Source: Dendrolimus kikuchii (Eukaryota; Arthropoda; Insecta; Lepidoptera; Lasiocampidae). From it: a stretch of 64,000 bases of DNA. A program made the translations under genes and the position numbers. The notes beneath the pieces are model-generated. The model made no database searches and was not told the DNA's origin. It was given only the letters and a program-made list of their open reading frames with translations. Positions within the stretch are counted from its first letter, which is position 1; each line of letters begins with the position of its first letter. The stretch covers positions 1,478,690 to 1,542,689 of the forward strand of contig CM034403.1 of assembly GCA_019925095.2 (NCBI GenBank), read 5' to 3'. This document shows, piece by piece, positions 38,701 to 45,557 of the stretch.

Positions 38701-41700
38701 CGAAAACGATTACGTCATTAGTGACGTTTTCGCCACGACCACAACGACCGCGGTCGCCTTGTGGAACGGTTTACTGAGTATTTTGGGCGTTGTGAGCTAC
38801 AAATGGAACGCCCTGTATGTATTTATTCCAATACATTAATCATTCATCCAATCGTTGTCAAACTGTAGGACGTAGGCTTCCCAAAGTCTAATGGTGTGCG
38901 TAATTATGAAGACTTTATTTACTTTTATAGCGCTACTGTAAGCTATATCGTCTGTACCCAATGCCGGATTTACCGTCTTCGATGAAAGAGCACTTCAAGC
39001 GATACGCGCCCTGGGATGGGTCGAAGTCCGATCCCTGGTACAAGGAGCCGCCTCCTCCGCCCCCAGACCTAGGTCCAGATGCTCCGGACGAGGAAGATAT
39101 GCCTGTTGAGAGGAAGCAAGATGGCCTGCAGGATCCTAAGGTCGGTCATTATCAGCTTCTGTTTGATGTTAGGTACGTCGCTGAACGGCAGCGCTCGAGC
39201 AGTTTGTAATGGGACGCATTTATGCAAACCTGAATAGGCGAAGCACTATTCGTATTTTTTTAATTTTTTTATTATTATTAATATCTCTACGGACTCGAGT
39301 TCCGTACCCTTTTTTACTACTTAATTTCTATGAAAAATTTGAGACTCTATACACGCTTATTGTTTATTTTTGTTAGTGTATGTGACATTATATGTAGTAA
39401 TTTTTATTTTTTGGTGTACCTTAAGAATAACTTATTATATTAATTTATTCTAATTTTAATACTAAACTTATACTAATGTAGAGTGTATCTGTTACATGCT
39501 GGTGTTGTGAGGAAGCATTATTCGTATTTGTCATATATTTGTTTGTATGAATGGAATTTGACAGTTCTGTTCAAAATCGATTGATTGGATGGATTTGATC
39601 TTGATTGGCCGTTTGACATTTCTTAGAAATTGTTTTTTACAAGCTATAATATTTTCTTAAGTTTTCACAACTTGTATGCATAATAAAACTACTTACGTTT
39701 TAACGGTTTTAAGCGAGGTAATATATTTGATTTTTATTATTCCGAAGTTTCGGCCACTTTTCAGCAGCCTTAATCACGGAGGATAAAGATGTCAAGTTTT
39801 AATGAGTATTGTTAAAGTTTTATTTAGCCTACGGCCAAATTGTTCATTTTAATGATTCAATTTTTAATTTTGTTTATGGTTATTATTTACTCTATGGCAA
39901 ACTAATCTAATTTACCACCGCTTCGCAACATGTTGTGGCTTGAAGAGAAGAAGCGGCGCAGGAAACTCTTCAGCAAACATGGCTAGCCCTAATAATTTTA
40001 TATAATATAAAAAAGTGACCGAAACGTCGGAATAATAAAAATAAAATAAATTACCTCGCTCAAAACCGTTAAAACGTAGTTTTATTATCTTACAAGCTAT
40101 TGTTATAATTTGAAATAATAATACAGGTGTGTTTATTTTTTCAAAATCGGCCGATTCGATTTCTGACAAGGGTAATTGATTTTTCTAAAGTCTGATATCA
40201 TTAGACATAACTTTTTCGTCAAAATTGGCATCGAGACTTATGAGTACATTCAAGTCACCATTATTATGTTAACAACCATCTCGCCAAAACAAAGAGACAC
40301 ACTAGAAAAATGAACTCTATTCTAAATGTGATTAGTGTCAAATCGAGATGATTTCATACTAAATCAAAATTCCAATAGTATTATTACTGTTATAAAAATC
40401 TTTTTCATTTTTATAACGTAACTAGTATTTGCCTTCGACTTCATTTTCATTACTTAGATAGCAAAGATTAAAGTTATTTTATCAATATGTAAAATTGAAT
40501 AAATATTTAATATGACAATACATGAATCCTGGATATATTCATAAACTCCCGATATTTGTAATTTACTAAAGACTTATTCAACTACAGATGTTTCTTCACT
40601 AAGGATTTCTAATAATTACAGACAGTGTCTTGTGATTTGCGAACATTGCGTCAAAGTTGATCTAGTGGTTTGGAAGTGGAAGGAAATCCCGGGAAATCTC
40701 AAGAGTCCCAATATGGTCATGTATAAAAATGTCATAAAGTATTAAACTATGCTGTAATAAGAGTAACACGAATAGTTTTCATGCTATATCTAGGCGCATT
40801 ATTCCCAAGAAAATTTTGGAACTTTCCGTCACTAAAGTATAGGAGTAAAAACATGAAAAAGTGAATCCGGTTTCCTGAAAAATTACACTAGAATTCCCAT
40901 GATATTAGCTTTTTCAGCATTTAAGTAAAAAATGTCTGTATAATAGTGAAAACCTCATAGAAATTAACATATTTATGAAAAAAAAAACATTAATTGTTTC
41001 AATTTTCCATCAATCAAACAATTGGATCCCAATTGGTTTTTTTAATAGCTTCAATGTACAGACAAAGCTATTTTACAATATTAACTTAATTTTAACATTT
41101 CATTTGACATAATACACTATGTATATGTGAGTATATTTTCTATGTATATGTGAGTTTGTTGAAATATCTACTAAAGAGTTTCAATACATAAGAAATTTAG
41201 AATTCGAGATAAACCTTTTTTTATCAGCAATGAATAATTGATGTTTCTTGGATACTATTTTAATGTCTAATACGTATATGAATTCTCATGATCTATACTG
41301 AGATCATACTATACATATATATAATATACCCCAGTCATTGAAAAAAGCTTAATCTAACGTTCTGGTGAAATCGTATCGGAATCAGCCAATTTTTATGCAG
41401 TATAACGACTTTAAACCACTCCAAGGAAGTTTTCGCGGGGTTCCCGGAATATAAACTAACAAAGCATTCGGAAAAGAACGTAAACCATCGTTTTAGTATC
41501 AATTGAATCTGAATCAACTAATTGTTATGCAAATAAATAATTTATACTTTTTCTATTTTTACTTATTTGAAAAAGAAAGTGCATTGTGTTTTAGTATAAG
41601 CTAATTTATATGCATACTAACCATTAGAAACCACCCTCGGGAAAATTTCCGTGAGATGCCCAGGACACAAAGTATTGCTGTATTTAAAAAATAATGTATC

Positions 41701-42229
41701 GTGTCTAAAATCGTGTAAGAATAAATAAACTAATTTGTAAGCGTCCTAACAACTTTAACCAGCTCCTGAGAAAATTCGCGGGATCCCCAGGATAAAAAGT
41801 ATCACAGATTTAATTTCAGAAAATTTGCTATCAATGAGTAAAAACATCGCATCGAAATAAGAAAGCTTTTTTTATTCTGGCCTCTTTAAACCGTTCCCGG
41901 AAAATTTCCCGTGCGATTCCGGAATAAAAGGTAGCGCAGAATTTAAGTGTGAGAATTTGCTCACGATCAGCGAAAATCGAATCGCAACCGGCCTAGTAGT
42001 TTTTACGTAAATCCCGAACAAACAGAAAAACCGACTAACAGACAAGAAATCTAAAAAAAATCATCGTGTCTCCATCGTTTATATAGCATGTGTATTGATG
42101 TATGCTCTGGTGTTTTAGCCTGGCCCATCGTCTAAACCAAAAAAAGTTCAAACTAAGGAAACAGTGGAAGATTATAAATTGGTCGGACGCGCCAATGGTT
42201 TGCAAAGGAAAGTTGCACAGGTAAACTAA
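17551..42229 (+). CDS. CFAP210: TPH-domain axonemal protein, CFAP210 (CCDC173)-like, 11 exons
   Basis: Exons: 17551-17706, 19934-20109, 22608-22811, 25691-25811, 28455-28625, 30347-30468, 31872-32015, 34915-35014, 37373-37549, 38931-39140, 42119-42229. All phases agree. The first ten encode 527 codons and the product is ~563 residues if it ends at TAA 42229. The protein is almost all charged coiled coil (residues ~55-430; e.g. QKERTEQIKFLNEQRRQQAE, EARREEQASRDRMDDRLIEV), as in trichohyalin-plectin-homology proteins inside ciliary doublet microtubules. The N-terminus VISRDEWNRI, the LFLSAVIETAIQKE join, the tail LIEEARAHGRPDHALHKAVD and the length fit CFAP210 best. CFAP45, CFAP53 and MNS1 are the alternatives. 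In an insect it would act mainly in sperm flagella and ciliated neurons. Introns are full of transposons. Confidence 0.7.
18255..18722 (+). mobile_element. RTE-3' copy 6
   Basis: From [20 protein letters not shown] to the (ATGT)n tail, with frameshifts. It lies in CFAP210-like intron 1. Confidence 0.8.
18780..19236. other. Unassigned repeat-like stretch
   Basis: CACGGGTAGTACG near 18833 and CACGGGTAGTATG near 19215 bound GC-richer text without a reading frame. It may be the 3' part of an unrecognised retroelement. Confidence 0.25.
19237..19422 (-). mobile_element. RTE-3' copy 7
   Basis: A short 5'-truncated copy flanked by ATGCCTTTTAATA and ATGCCTTTAATA, a near-perfect target duplication. 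Confidence 0.8.
19480..19662 (+). repeat. S1 copy, 5'-truncated
   Basis: Starts at GTATGCCGCCATAACAACCT and ends CATGCAATATTTTTTTTT. Confidence 0.7.
19934..20109 (+). CDS. CFAP210: CFAP210-like exon 2 (GC donor)
   Basis: Encodes NEELRRARIEVAEQANTKFY then KRYLKRQREEQQRLMYSA to DAPKLFL. Acceptor TTACAG. The only donor that keeps the frame with exon 3 is GCATGT at 20110, implying a GC-AG intron. The GT donor at 20135 would shift the frame. Confidence 0.75.
20290..20520 (+). mobile_element. Non-autonomous Helitron
   Basis: Begins TCCTATCCTATCC, has the body GTTACTCTTTCACGCACAAA, and ends with hairpin GCGGGTGAAGCCGCGG and CAGCTAGT. It has no coding capacity. Confidence 0.7.
20624..20912 (+). mobile_element. 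S1 copy, full length but diverged
   Basis: Starts TCCCTGCGGGAACGGAG and ends CTCATGCTATAAAAAA, with a short deletion in the middle. Confidence 0.75.
21287..21420. repeat. Short repeat, inverted partner of 46481-46622
   Basis: GGGAGCTGCATACGTC, GCGGGAGCGCAC and CACACACTGTGCTAT match the reverse complement of the later stretch. Likely a MITE. Confidence 0.45.
21735..22360 (+). mobile_element. RTE-3' copy 8 (long)
   Basis: 626 bp flanked by the perfect 10-bp duplication TAATGACAGT (21725-21734 and 22361-22370). The reverse transcriptase C-terminus is interrupted by one stop (TGA at 21977). Confidence 0.88.
22608..22811 (+). CDS. CFAP210: CFAP210-like exon 3
   Basis: Encodes SAVIETAIQKERTEQIKFLN through IIRKAKEWEALLDLKKKRRF to KDIVD. 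Acceptor TTACAG, donor GTGAGT. Strong coiled-coil charge pattern. Confidence 0.85.
22965..23505. repeat. CCGACGTTTCGGCC foldback-family copy
   Basis: Left end ACTACGTTTCGACGGTTTTG, right end CCGCGCTTAAAACCGTTGAA. A ~400-bp LINE-like middle (AAGAGAAGAAGCGGCGCAAG on the minus strand) lies between, as at 39650-40095. Confidence 0.55.
23690..24015. repeat. Cluster of GTCAAAC/GTTTGAC motifs ending in a 22-bp palindrome
   Basis: At least eight variants of TAGTCAAACC on both strands. A perfect palindrome at 23987-24008 has half-site TAGGTTTGACT. Function unknown; probably a MITE. Confidence 0.5.
24190..24335 (-). repeat. LINE C-terminal fragment (RTE-like, another family)
   Basis: The minus strand reads DDLRKIAGRGWMRKTGDRDM then WRVLGEATLNPAVD, a typical end of an RTE-like reverse transcriptase, with a (GAA)n tail. 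An unassigned GC-rich piece follows at 24350-24610. Confidence 0.55.
24795..25120. repeat. Repeat family GGCAGCTAGGCCTTTAAGC, copy 1
   Basis: Almost the same text as 34460-34774 (ATTCAATGTAGTT, GTAGGTTATCAGCTAGTG, CTCAAAAGGCCACATTTG, TTCAGTTCCCGCC). No reading frame. Confidence 0.6.
25691..25811 (+). CDS. CFAP210: CFAP210-like exon 4
   Basis: Encodes AHEIAERNRTEYESELKLQQ then LDNIKANQQIDAIKEFEDKF. Acceptor TTTTAG-type (ATTTAG), donor GTAAAT. Phase 0 out. Confidence 0.83.
25909..26229 (-). mobile_element. S1 copy, full length
   Basis: Sense 5' end ATCCGTGCAGGAACGGAG at 26229, T-run at 25909. In CFAP210-like intron 4. Confidence 0.85.
26323..26916 (-). mobile_element. RTE-3' copy 9
   Basis: 594 bp flanked by the perfect 12-bp duplication TTGACCAATATA (26311-26322 and 26917-26928). 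It has an internal deletion around 26676. Confidence 0.88.
26935..27075 (+). repeat. LINE 3'-tail fragment (GCGATAAGGCCGCC type)
   Basis: GAAGATCGCTTCTTAGCGAC, AATAAAGTATTATC and an (ATCT)n tail. Confidence 0.55.
27240..27420 (+). repeat. LINE 3'-tail fragment (GCGATAAGGCCGCC type)
   Basis: CTCCACCTACATCGCCAGAT, GAGATCGCTTTTAGCGATAA, CAATAAAGTGTTATC and a (TATC)n tail. A better-kept copy than 13870. Confidence 0.65.
27575..27835. repeat. CCGACGTTTCGGCC foldback-family copy
   Basis: AACTACGTTTTAACG on the left and CGCTTAAAACCGTTAAAACG on the right form inverted ends around a shortened middle. Confidence 0.6.
27884..28195 (+). mobile_element. S1 copy, full length
   Basis: ATCCGTGCAGGAACGGAG to CTGCAATAAAAA. 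Two overlapping sense-strand frames are open. Confidence 0.85.
28455..28625 (+). CDS. CFAP210: CFAP210-like exon 5
   Basis: Encodes KATEKARIWSDMERSRQEAE through DRMDDRLIEVLQKSRTRTER to TEKD. The acceptor ATTCAG at 28449-28454 was chosen because it gives phase 0. Donor GTAAAC. An RTE-3' copy starts 32 bp after the exon. Confidence 0.85.
28658..28784 (+). mobile_element. RTE-3' copy 10
   Basis: 127 bp flanked by the 10-bp duplication GTAGAGACTC (28648-28657 and 28785-28794), 32 bp downstream of the donor of CFAP210-like exon 5. Confidence 0.82.
28909..29085 (+). repeat. S2 tRNA-derived SINE copy
   Basis: B box GGGTTCGATTCC and the body GGTCTGGGTGTCTGGGATCG are well kept. The 3' end is lost. 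Confidence 0.7.
29380..29590 (-). repeat. LINE reverse-transcriptase tail fragment
   Basis: The minus strand reads FLGVGTRFFNKIPNEILHLP then FTKFKTKLKSF, the usual C-terminus of jockey/CR1-type ORF2. Confidence 0.55.
29632..29822 (+). repeat. Helitron-like fragment ending CTAGT
   Basis: ACGTTTGTCCGCGATGGACT, a long Helitron-type body, and CTGCCGGGACAGCTAGT at its end. Confidence 0.5.
30029..30296 (-). repeat. S1 copy, sense 5' end missing
   Basis: Well kept from the T-run at 30036 to CGCCTCTTACGACG. The first ~45 sense bases are lost. Confidence 0.8.
30347..30468 (+). CDS. CFAP210: CFAP210-like exon 6
   Basis: Encodes IKTEKLRVLEQISAKLESGD then AAREATEQAILNKAIKEKDA. Acceptor TTTTAG, donor GTATGT, ends two bases into a codon. 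Confidence 0.83.
30535..30733 (+). repeat. Helitron-like fragment ending CTAGT
   Basis: CGGCCGAACCGATTTTGACG, ACAAAGTCGCGGGCACAGCTAG, followed by T. It starts 67 bp after CFAP210-like exon 6. Confidence 0.5.
30885..31862 (-). mobile_element. RTE-like LINE C-terminus, split by a MITE
   Basis: The minus strand reads HRFRLGASGDIDHNVKARIT through YGSEAWPVLERHKQELRVTE to GVTRKDRVRNSRLRGSLHV. Then comes the MITE at 31525-31116, then a decayed remainder and a CAT-repeat tail at 30885. This RTE type differs from the RTE-3' family. Confidence 0.7.
31116..31525. mobile_element. PIF/Harbinger-like MITE
   Basis: Perfect 25-bp terminal inverted repeats beginning GGCCGGGACTCCACCAAAGC (31116-31140 and 31501-31525), flanked by the 3-bp duplication TAA (31113-31115 and 31526-31528). 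410 bp, no transposase. TWA duplications are the PIF/Harbinger habit. Confidence 0.75.
31872..32015 (+). CDS. CFAP210: CFAP210-like exon 7
   Basis: Encodes EEAKRQAQVRKQAQFKRERI through NKYLEDEARRLHEFNTTRQW to EIMN. Acceptor ATTCAG, donor GTACAT. Its donor lies inside a 10-bp target duplication made by an RTE insertion that starts at 32019. Confidence 0.85.
32019..32130 (-). mobile_element. RTE-3' copy 11, inserted at a splice donor
   Basis: 112 bp, flanked by the 10-bp duplication TGAACAGGTA (32009-32018 and 32131-32140), which contains the donor of CFAP210-like exon 7. Confidence 0.9.
32342..32650 (+). mobile_element. S1 copy, full length
   Basis: ATCCGTGCAGGAACGGAG to CTGCAATAAAAAAAAG, with a small internal deletion near 32457. 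Confidence 0.85.
32801..32915 (-). mobile_element. RTE-3' copy 12
   Basis: 115 bp flanked by the 11-bp duplication GATAGCAACAC (32790-32800 and 32916-32926). Confidence 0.88.
33104..33300 (-). repeat. LINE 3'-end fragment
   Basis: Shares TTTTTATTCAAAAATAAGTT and CCACTTTTTGAAGGTCATAC with 11405. The 3' end is at 33104 on the minus strand. Confidence 0.45.
33525..34064 (+). mobile_element. RTE-3' copy 13 (long, open frame)
   Basis: About 170 codons open, from [20 protein letters not shown] to YPARELA, then TAA instead of TGA, and (ATGT)n. Confidence 0.85.
34305..34774. repeat. Repeat family GGCAGCTAGGCCTTTAAGC, copies 2 (partial) and 3
   Basis: A partial copy at 34330-34452 (GGAGTTCTTGTGACAACTCA) is followed head to tail by a full copy at 34460-34774. 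Confidence 0.6.
34915..35014 (+). CDS. CFAP210: CFAP210-like exon 8
   Basis: Encodes FKNAELFEEFKEKLRLEKER then KVKEYREDVLRLW. Acceptor ATTAG, donor GTGAGC. Confidence 0.83.
35280..35410. repeat. Short repeat, inverted partner of 29340-29430
   Basis: ATTACGTCACACGTTAAGGG and GTGACATTGTGTGACAAG, with the related inverted text CTTGTCACACAATGTCACAC at 29378. Confidence 0.4.
35460..36360 (+). mobile_element. Ty3/gypsy integrase remnant, broken by a frameshift and an S1 copy
   Basis: Reads WERIAIDVAGPCPESDDGNH, then shifts frame to VVQDYFTKWPEVFATPNQEA, IHSDQGRNFESKLFQELCKL and HPQSDGIVEKFNQTLENHL. The D, D, E catalytic positions of the integrase core are present. S1 interrupts it at 35973 and the frame resumes after 36282 with FGREMRLPIDAITGTPPDT. 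It is a dead copy. Confidence 0.8.
35973..36282 (+). mobile_element. S1 copy inside the gypsy integrase
   Basis: ATCCGTGCAGGAACGGAG to GGCAATAAAAAAAA, splitting the ATPATLY...FGREMRLP region of the integrase. Confidence 0.88.
36540..37150 (-). mobile_element. 5'-truncated LINE, reverse-transcriptase C-terminus
   Basis: The minus strand reads a decayed ORF2 end with VCLWNSLPVAVRKAKSLAIF then KKSVKNL. Next come the GAGATCGCTTTAAGCGATAA tail shared with 27240, and a (TTCTA)n terminus at 36540. Confidence 0.7.
37373..37549 (+). CDS. CFAP210: CFAP210-like exon 9
   Basis: Encodes KEREEREARVRAETRYFYGE through LAEKKLRDADNKLFTHAAKL to HALHKAVD. Acceptor TTTTAG, donor GTGAGT. Confidence 0.85.
37577..37680 (+). 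repeat. S1 5' third, fused to an RTE-3' end
   Basis: ATCCGTGCAGGAACGGAG to GGTAGGGTGTTTGCCC, then an abrupt switch to RTE-3' sequence. It starts 27 bp after the donor of CFAP210-like exon 9. Confidence 0.75.
37681..37713 (+). repeat. RTE-3' last 33 bases (copy 14)
   Basis: CCCCGCAAGGGAACTGG, GTGTGA, then ATGTATGTATAC, directly joined to the S1 fragment. Confidence 0.7.
38221..38396. repeat. GTAAGCG-type MITE, copy 1
   Basis: TTTGTTGCAAAA and TTAAGACTTTCA on the left are inverted as TGAAAGTCTTAA and TTTTGCAACAAA on the right. It ends TCCAAATGTCGCTTAC. Confidence 0.55.
38549..38812. repeat. CGTTCC-type MITE, copy 2
   Basis: Ends CTACGTTCCATTAGGGACTC and GCTACAAATGGAACGC are inverted repeats. 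Inside are further palindromic pairs around TCACAACGACC and GGTCGTTGTGAG. Confidence 0.6.
38931..39140 (+). CDS. CFAP210: CFAP210-like exon 10
   Basis: Encodes RYCKLYRLYPMPDLPSSMKE then HFKRYAPWDGSKSDPWYKEP, a polyproline run and an acidic stretch to LQDPK. Acceptor TTATAG. The donor GTCGGT is weak. A stronger GTACGT lies 36 bases on, but it would change the frame of exon 11. Confidence 0.8.
39650..40095. repeat. CCGACGTTTCGGCC foldback-family copy
   Basis: ATAAAACTACTTACGTTTTA and TTAAAACGTAGTTTTATTAT are its inverted ends, around a LINE-like middle. Confidence 0.6.
40240..40364 (+). repeat. Left arm of a 2.2-kb inverted repeat
   Basis: ATGAGTACATTCAAGTCACC ... CATCTCGCCAAAACAAAGAG ... ATTTCATACTAAA. 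Its reverse complement is at 42365-42479, with one ~10-nt indel. Confidence 0.75.
41390..42060. repeat. Degenerate Helitron-like repeats
   Basis: Several diverged units with AAGTTTTCGCGGGGTTCCCG, GAAAATTTCCGTGAGATGCC, GAAAATTCGCGGGATCCCC and GAAAATTTCCCGTGCGATTC. Similar units occur at 17815-18110. Confidence 0.4.
42119..42229 (+). CDS. CFAP210: CFAP210-like exon 11, probable last exon
   Basis: Encodes PGPSSKPKKVQTKETVEDYK then LVGRANGLQRKVAQ. Acceptor TTTTAG. Reading on gives VN and TAA at 42227-42229, but CAG|GTAAAC at 42221 could be a donor instead. If exon 10 used its downstream donor this exon would read in another frame, ending at a TAA in the same place. The 28-bp core recurs at 42686. 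Confidence 0.6.
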   Translation, partial: PGPSSKPKKVQTKETVEDYKLVGRANGLQRKVAQVN

Positions 42230-42364
42230 ATTCAATACTCACCTTCCATCACCTGATGGAAAGTGGTTACTGGGTACATGACATATTGATTTTTGTTGGT
42301 TCCGGTTTTCATTGTTCTGTACATGAATTCAATTTGAAATACATAATTCGAAATACAATTTTGG

Positions 42365-42479
42365 TTTAGTATGAAATCATCTCGATTTGACACTTATCAC
42401 ATTTAGAATAGAGTTCATTTTTCTAGTGTGTCTCTTTGTTTTGGCGAGATGGTTGTATGGTGACTTGAATGTACTCATA
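42365..42479 (-). repeat. Right arm of the 2.2-kb inverted repeat
   Basis: TTTAGTATGAAATCATCTCG ... TGTCTCTTTGTTTTGGCGAG ... TGAATGTACTCAT, the reverse complement of 40240-40364. Confidence 0.75.
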
Positions 42480-42651
42480 TTTGGCGTTGTCGGTGTATAA
42501 AAATGATTCAATTGCTGTTGTACGTACTAATGAGTCTTATCGATCTAAAACTGACGACATATGAATACGGGCTTGGACTGATTTTTCCTTGAGTTTTTTG
42601 TATATCCAGCACTGCCCTGCGTGGGGGTGGCAGTTTTGGTTTTGCAATTAG

Positions 42652-42726
42652 CATTTATTGTGGAAGTCTAAACAGGGAAACAGGTTTAAATTGGTCGGAC
42701 GCGCCAATGGTTTGAAAGATGAGTAA
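42652..42726 (+). CDS. Candidate alternative last exon of the CFAP210-like gene
   Basis: After a possible acceptor (TTTTGCAATTAG), 25 phase-0 codons read HLLWKSKQGNRFKLVGRANG then LKDE and stop. The KLVGRANGL segment repeats exon 11 in the same frame and at DNA level. It could be a duplicated exon in use, or a decayed copy. Confidence 0.3.
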   Translation, partial: HLLWKSKQGNRFKLVGRANGLKDE

Positions 42727-42739
42727 ATATGAAAAAAAG

Positions 42740-43039
42740 TGCTCGGAATATAGTAAAAACAACAATTTCGCTTTCCCTTAGAAACTATTCCTACCTGTCA
42801 AACATTTGATATTCGTCCCGTCGTTTAGAAATCAACAATTAAATGTAAAACTCGTTCAGAAATCAAATTAAATTTAAAAGTGAAGTTTTTTTTTCATTTT
42901 GAATGTCAGACGTTTGATGTTCGTTCCGGTTAAGTTTTGACCACATTTTTTACTAAAGTTGAAACATTCTGCGATTATCATTCAGCTTTTTTATTTATTG
43001 ATTCTGAGGCGGTACGAAGTTCGCCGGGTCAGCTAGTTT
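42740..43039 (+). repeat. Inverted partner of 7660-7900 with a Helitron-like CTAGT end
   Basis: TCGCTTTCCCTTAGAAACTA and CCTGTCAAACATTTGA are inverted matches. The stretch ends AAGTTCGCCGGGTCAGCTAGT. Confidence 0.5.
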
Positions 43040-43256
43040 ATAATATTGATATTTTTGCGTTTGAATGTACATAGTCAAAACAATTAACATGTACTATATA
43101 ATTAGATTAAATAGGATTTAAAATATGTGCTTTTTGACGACATTTCTTTCTGACGTTTTGACAGTCGTCAAATAATATGTCTAAAATTTGACCTGCCGGC
43201 GAGTAGGTGAAGGTAAGGAGGCGCTATTCGCCACAAATCGATTTTCATAATACTTA

Positions 43257-43623
43257 CATACATACATGCATAACTTCACGCCAGTTCCCTTGCGGGGTAG
43301 GCACGAACAACAGAGCGCCATTTAGGCTTATTCTTACACACCTCACTTGCTTCTTTGACATTCATAGCTCTTGTCATGCATGCTCGTCTGTTCTTAAGGC
43401 TCCTGACATCACCTTCTGCTAGTACACGATCAATTTGATCATGGAAGGTGTGTCGTGGCCTTCCACGACTTCTGCATCCATCCACTTTTGCATTGTATAT
43501 CTCTTTAGTCATTCTTTCCACTTGCCCGAACCACCGGAGCATTCCTTTCCTTACCTTCACCCCGCCACTCTCTGTCAGACGAACTCTCTTTCTTACTTCG
43601 GTATTACGAACGCGGTCCGCGAG
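43257..43623 (-). mobile_element. RTE-3' copy 15
   Basis: 367 bp flanked by the 11-bp duplication CATAATACTTA (43246-43256 and 43624-43634). The frame is broken by small deletions. Confidence 0.88.
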
Positions 43624-43880
43624 CATAATACTTACATTCATAATACTTGATATATACATACATAATTACTATAATATTTCGAAATTGCAAAGGTTGTGTG
43701 GTTAGTACATACGTGAAATTTTTAAACTAGACCATTGAAGAACACATTAACTTCTTAATTCTTCATTCTTCTTCATCCACGTACCTGAAATGTTTAATCT
43801 TGTATTGTGGCTTTAACTTTTTATTTACGAACTGTTTGTATTGATGTAGTTATATTTAAATTACGCTGAGATTTGTATCT

Positions 43881-44362
43881 TATACTAATATATAAAGCTG
43901 AAGAGTTTGTTCGTTTGAACTCGCTAATCTCAGGAACTACTGGTCTGATTTGAAAAATTCTTTCAGTGTTAGATAGCCCATTTATCGAGGAAGGCTATAG
44001 GCTATTATACTAATATATAAAGCTGAAGAGTTTGTTTGTTTGAACGCGCTAATTTTAGGAACTACTGGTCTGATTTGAAAAATTCTTTCAGTGTTAGATA
44101 GCCCATTTATCGAGCAAGGCTATAGGCTATTATACTAATATATAAAGTTGAAGAGTTTGTTTGTTTGAACGCGCTAATCTCAGGAACTACTAGTCTGATT
44201 TAAAAAATTCTTTCAGTGTTAGATAGCACATTTATCGAGGAAGTCTATAGGCTATATATCATCACTATATGACCAATAGGAGCGGAGCACCAATGAAGAA
44301 TGTTTCAAAATCGGGGGGCTTTTCAACTATTCCACGCGGACGAAGTCACAGGCAGAAGCTAG
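43881..44362 (+). mobile_element. Helitron-like element with a triplicated 125-bp unit
   Basis: Units start TATACTAATATATAAAG at 43881, 44006 and 44131. The third leads into TCCACGCGGACGAAGTCACA and GGCAGAAGCTAGT. Confidence 0.7.
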
Positions 44363-45420
44363 TTATTATAATGCGAGGACATAATATGTAATGCTTAATA
44401 TGGCTTCTAATGCCAGATTATGATAGAACAGAGCTGTTCAAGAAATGTTGTCTCACGGTCTCACTAAAAATCACCGTCGCCTGTAGACGTTTTCAACACC
44501 AGATGCGTAGGCAACGCGTTGCCAAGCTTTAGGATAGGATCTATGTATGTAGTATGGTATGCTTTTCAGCTGGATCCAACTCTGCCACCCATATCGGTGG
44601 TGCCGTGTAAGACCGACTCGTGCAAGTGCGGACTGAAGCAATGAAACGATCAAATAGAAAATATCATTTGTTTTTATTTCTTTTAATTTTATCAACTTTA
44701 GAACGTGTTTTTTCATTGTTTATTATGTTACCTAAAAGAGCTTTATGGCACGTGTGGTGTACTACAGTTGATTGGATTGACCAATTTTGAGCAAATTTGA
44801 ATATAATATAATATATTTTTTTATAAAAAAATTTTTGGACACAAAATATTTTATCGACATAATGCAATTATTATTTTTTTATTTTTTTTCTTAATCTTTA
44901 CCCGGATGCACAATTAAGTGTTTAATAAATGTTTACAATGTTGAATTTCTGAATCAAAGTGAATTATTTTTTTGCTGATAGTACTAAAATAATATTTAAT
45001 AAAATAACAATTTAATTCATTAGTTTAAAATCGTATCTGTAAATCTTCAATTTCATTTTTGCTCAAAATAAGTCTCACAAATAGCTTTCGTGACTAGAAA
45101 AATGGTGGTTTATGCGTCAAAATTACATGTCAACAATAAACTTATCGATGGGTCGTGTGTTTTGTTATCTTAAAAATAATTTTGTCTATACCTAAACACT
45201 TAGAAATAAGTCTAATACAAATCTTTGGTCGTAATGAGTGTAGATGCGTATATAAATGATGTTTACCAAACAAGATTGACCAGTAATACTGAACGATACC
45301 GCAGAGAGAGTATTATATAAAGACGGCATAGGTAACAGAAATTGTTGACTTGTTCTCGTGGTCATAATTTGAAAGAGAGAATGAGAGAGTAGAGTTACAT
45401 GATTTTGTTTCTTGCTCTGT
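44363..45420. other. No feature recognised
   Basis: AT-rich DNA with a few short repeat traces. No exon or element ends were found. Confidence 0.3.
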
Positions 45421-45424
45421 GTAA

Positions 45425-45557
45425 TCTACGGGTTGTTTGGAAGAGATCGCTTTTTAGCGATAAGACCGCCCTTTGTACACAATTAGCATAATACTAGTTC
45501 GTAAGTTTTCTGTAATGGTGTACAATAAAGTGTTATCTATCTATCTATCTATCTATA
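45425..45557 (+). repeat. LINE 3'-tail fragment (GCGATAAGGCCGCC type)
   Basis: GAGATCGCTTTTTAGCGATA, CAATAAAGTGTTATC and a (TATC)n tail. Confidence 0.6.

Noticed and set aside
38645..38839. A 64-codon plus-strand frame
   Set aside because: It lies wholly in the CGTTCC-type MITE.
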